From assembly GCA_019247135.1 (NCBI GenBank), contig JAFAPL010000901.1:1-6771 (forward strand): 6,771 bases of DNA, in the 5' to 3' direction. The position numbers and the translations under genes were made by a program. The DNA comes from Chloroflexota bacterium. GTDB taxonomy: Bacteria; Chloroflexota; UBA6077; CF-72. Under the pieces are notes generated by a model. It made no database searches. It saw only the letters and a list, made by a program, of their open reading frames with translations, and was not told the origin of the DNA. Every line of letters begins with the position of its first letter. Position 1 is the stretch's first letter. Positions 4,266 to 6,771 of the stretch are shown in pieces.

Positions 4266-6722
4266 TCAGTCGGCGATTCGCAACTGGTCGGCTTCGGCGA
4301 GCGCCGCCGTAATCGCCTCGTTCAGCAACAGTCGGCTACCAGCGGCCGACGCTGCGTTGAACGGCTCCTCACCCAGGGCGTCGCGGACCGCCGCCCGAGT
4401 CTGCTCGTAGGCTGCGCGCGCGGCCGGCCGCACAGGCGCGCCGATCGCTTCGCGCACTGCCGAGGCCGCTCCGAGCAGAGTCGCGGCCGACTCTGCCCGC
4501 CCCTGGGCACTCAGCACAGTCGCCAGCCCCTCCATGCAACGCGCCATGCCGATCGTAGGGCCCCCACCACCCAGGCCCATACTCGTTCGCAAGCCCTGCG
4601 CGTAAAGACCGGCCGCAGCCGCCCACTCGCCACGGGCACGCGCGACGTGGCCCAGGCCGGCCAGTGCCGCCTCAGCCCATAGCGCGTCGCCCTGCTGTTG
4701 CGTTCCCGCGAGCCCCGCGCGCAGCAGGGTGGTCGCCCGCTCGAAATCGCCTTTCTGTCGGGCCACGTCACCCAGTGTCGTCTGGGCGATGGCGATGGTC
4801 CGTGCCTCTCCGAGGGCCTGCGCGCCCGCCAGGGCGGCCTCGGTCCACGCCTCGGCCTGTGCAGTGTCGCCCTGCTCCGCGGCCGTGAATCCCAGGTTGT
4901 GTTGTGCAATCACGATGCGCCTCTGATCGCCTAGCGCGCGGGCAGCATCCAGCGACGCCTCGAAGCGTTCGCGTGCCCGAGCATAGTCGCCCGTGCCGAA
5001 CGCGAGGGCGCCGGCGGCGTTGAGGGCCTTGGCCCGCGCTATGGGCAGCCTGCCAGTTTCGACCTGCGGAGACGTGAGCGCGAGAAGTTCGTCCAGCCAG
5101 CGCCGTCCCTCACGCAGGTGGCCGCGCATCCACCAGAAGAGCCAGATGGCACCCGCCAGACGCAGTCCCTGCTCGAGGTGGCACGTGTCCCGCGCCCAGA
5201 GCAGCACGGCGCGCACATTGTCATGGTCGCGGTCCAGTCGGGCGAGCCAGTGCGCCTGTTCCGGGCCAGCCAACCGCGGTTCCGCGGTCTCAGCCAGCCG
5301 TACGTAATAGTCGGCGTACCGCTCGTGGACGGAGGACTCCTCGCCACTGAGGGTCAGCGCCTCCACTCCATACTCGCGGATCGTCTCCAGCATGTCGAAG
5401 CGAGGCTCGTCCAATCCCTGGCCGCGACGCACGAGACTCTTTTCCACGAGCGAAGCGAGGCCGTCGAGAACGAACTCCGGCGACACACCATCACCGGCCG
5501 CGACAGACTCGGCTGCATCCAGTGACCAGCCGCCGGCGAAGACAGCCAGTCTCCGGAACAGGTGTTGTTCGGCGGGCTCGAGCAGGTCATAGCTCCAGGC
5601 GAGCGTCGCCCGAAGCGTGCGCTGGCGATCGGGCGCGTCCGCGGCGCCCGCGACCAGCAGTGGCAGCCGGTGTGTCAGTCGACTCAGCAATGCCGTAGGT
5701 GGCAGCACACCGACGCGAGCCGCCGCCAGCTCCAGGGCCAGTGGCAGTCCGTCGAGCTGGCGGCAGATCGCCGCCACGACCTGGACATTGTCTTCGTCGA
5801 TGTTGAACGGAGCGACGGCGCTCGCGCGGGCCGCGAACAGGCGCACCGCTGCCGCGTGGGCGAGCTCCGATGCTGGCACGTCAGTGCGCGTCGGTGGGGT
5901 CGCGAGCGGCTGAAGCACATAGCGTCGCTCCACGCGCAGTCGCAACGGCGTGCGGCTGGTCGCGAGAAACACCACATGCGGGCACGCCTCGATCAGGTCG
6001 GCGACCAGTGGGGCAGCGTCTGGAAGGTGCTCGCAGTTGTCGAGCACGATCAACAGCTGCCGCGTACGCAGCTCGTTCCGCAGTAGCTCACGGGCACTCA
6101 GGCTGCCACTCGTCTGAAGGCCGAGCGCCTCGACCATGCGCACGGGAACCAGGCGCCAGTCTCGAAGTGGCGACAGGTCGACGAAGTCAGCCCCGTCCGC
6201 GTAGCGGCTTGCCAGTGTCGCGGCCACACTCAGGGCCAGGTGCGTCTTGCCAACCCCACCTGGGCCGATGAGGGTGAGCAACCGCGCGGTCGATCGAGCC
6301 GGGTCGAGGAGTTCCTGGACAGCTGCGATGTCGTCCTCGCGTCCGATCAGCTGCGTGACTGGCACGGCCAGCCTCGCGCGAGCAGCTTGGGGTGGGGGTT
6401 CCGGCGGAGCGGGCGCCGGCGACGTGCTGACCAGGTCCATGAGCGCGGCGCGCTCGTCCGGGCCGAGCCCGAGCGCGGTTGCCAGGGCGGCTGCTGTGTG
6501 TGCGTAGGGCCGGCGGCGTAAGCCCTGCTCGAGCGCCGCTACAGTCGGAACACTGACGCCTGCTCGCTCGGCTAGCAGTTCCTGCGTGAGCCCGTAGCGC
6601 AGCCGTAGCCGACGCAGCTCCGTTCCGAAGGATGCTTGCTCGATGTGGCGGGCGACAACCTGCCGATGCGTCTCGCGGACACCCGGCGGGCTGTCGTGCG
6701 CCCCGGGCGAAGACGCACGCAC
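4266..6722 (-). CDS. STAND-type transcriptional regulator: HTH, NB-ARC ATPase and TPR repeats
   Basis: This gene encodes 818 residues from GTG 6722; the frame stays open to the window edge and no Shine-Dalgarno is evident, so the real start may differ. Residues about 33-90 form an XRE/HipB-like helix-turn-helix (ELRRLRLRYGLTQELLAERA, then GVSVPTVAALEQG). A Pro/Ala-rich linker (101-115) follows. The NTPase domain has Walker A GPGGVGKT (153-160), Walker B LLIVLDNCEHL (223-233), the sensor-like LATSRTPLR (253-261) and GLPLALELAAAR (325-336). A winged-helix-like region (FRRLAVFAGGWSLDAAE and FDMLETIREYG) leads to about four TPR units (roughly 540-730; examples GDYARARERFEASL and GDFERATTLLRAGL). 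It ends in the LLGAASAVREAIGAP / NAASAAGSRLLLNEAI tail typical of these proteins, with no C-terminal LuxR helix-turn-helix. STAND proteins use ATP-driven oligomerisation to respond to a ligand or partner. The signal and targets are unknown; the two small genes directly downstream are candidates. Confidence 0.9.
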   Translation of the reverse strand: MRASSPGAHDSPPGVRETHRQVVARHIEQASFGTELRRLRLRYGLTQELLAERAGVSVPTVAALEQGLRRRPYAHTAAALATALGLGPDERAALMDLVSTSPAPAPPEPPPQAARARLAVPVTQLIGREDDIAAVQELLDPARSTARLLTLIGPGGVGKTHLALSVAATLASRYADGADFVDLSPLRDWRLVPVRMVEALGLQTSGSLSARELLRNELRTRQLLIVLDNCEHLPDAAPLVADLIEACPHVVFLATSRTPLRLRVERRYVLQPLATPPTRTDVPASELAHAAAVRLFAARASAVAPFNIDEDNVQVVAAICRQLDGLPLALELAAARVGVLPPTALLSRLTHRLPLLVAGAADAPDRQRTLRATLAWSYDLLEPAEQHLFRRLAVFAGGWSLDAAESVAAGDGVSPEFVLDGLASLVEKSLVRRGQGLDEPRFDMLETIREYGVEALTLSGEESSVHERYADYYVRLAETAEPRLAGPEQAHWLARLDRDHDNVRAVLLWARDTCHLEQGLRLAGAIWLFWWMRGHLREGRRWLDELLALTSPQVETGRLPIARAKALNAAGALAFGTGDYARARERFEASLDAARALGDQRRIVIAQHNLGFTAAEQGDTAQAEAWTEAALAGAQALGEARTIAIAQTTLGDVARQKGDFERATTLLRAGLAGTQQQGDALWAEAALAGLGHVARARGEWAAAAGLYAQGLRTSMGLGGGGPTIGMARCMEGLATVLSAQGRAESAATLLGAASAVREAIGAPVRPAARAAYEQTRAAVRDALGEEPFNAASAAGSRLLLNEAITAALAEADQLRIAD

Positions 6723-6771
6723 GACACACGCCAGTGTATTCGGGCTGCGTCTACCTGCATCGAAGGCCGCA

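Noticed and set aside
4017..4682. A 221-residue + strand open frame crossing the regulator's 3' end
   Set aside because: It is Arg/Ser-rich and antisense to TPR-coding sequence; it looks like a shadow frame.
1..6771. CRISPR arrays, tRNA/rRNA genes, insertion sequences, att sites
   Set aside because: I saw no regularly spaced repeats, no cloverleaf-like gene, no transposase or integrase, and no long terminal repeats.

Overview
The window is GC-rich DNA (estimated by eye at a little over 60 % GC; not computed) and is bacterial. The combination of a SecE2-type dodecin, an ArnT-like membrane glycosyltransferase tail, a GT4 glycosyltransferase with an EGFGNQAIE motif, and a large HTH/NB-ARC/TPR regulator of the style common in Thermomicrobia and Actinobacteria suggests a Chloroflexota (Thermomicrobiales/Sphaerobacter-like) genome, with Actinomycetota as the alternative. 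This placement is an inference from protein style; no rRNA or other taxonomic marker is present.

Layout. The left half (1-3464) is all on the + strand. It holds the C-terminal end of a probable membrane glycosyltransferase (to 434), a 71-residue dodecin (534-749) with its own good Shine-Dalgarno and a plausible promoter, a 484-residue GT4-type glycosyltransferase (853-2307), and an MmgE/PrpD-family gene (2304-3464) that overlaps the GT4 gene by 4 bases (ATGA) and is therefore probably translationally coupled to it. The MmgE/PrpD gene is damaged. A one-base slip near 2832 pushes the reading frame off the conserved protein, and near 2918-2927 the frame returns with what looks like roughly 80 family residues missing. 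The ORF stays open, but the product should be inactive unless this is an assembly error.

The right half (3512-6771) is all on the - strand and converges on the left half across a 47-base gap. Reading in the direction of transcription, it starts with a STAND-type regulator (HTH, NB-ARC ATPase, TPR repeats; GTG at 6722 or further upstream, ending at 4266). After a 131-base gap with a two-part hairpin come two small uncharacterised genes, each with a clear Shine-Dalgarno: a 70-residue soluble protein (4134-3922) and a 121-residue single-membrane-segment protein (3877-3512).

Working together: the partial membrane glycosyltransferase and the GT4 enzyme suggest sugar transfer or glycoconjugate synthesis on the left. 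On the right, a signal-sensing ATPase regulator lies directly upstream of two small orphan genes that could be its targets or partners (inference). I found no CRISPR array, tRNA, rRNA, transposase or attachment site. No stretch over 300 bases lacks a gene. The most notable items are the broken MmgE/PrpD gene, the dodecin lacking its flavin-stacking Trp and Gln, and the regulator plus two orphan small genes. I did not find convincing evidence for a wholly new system.
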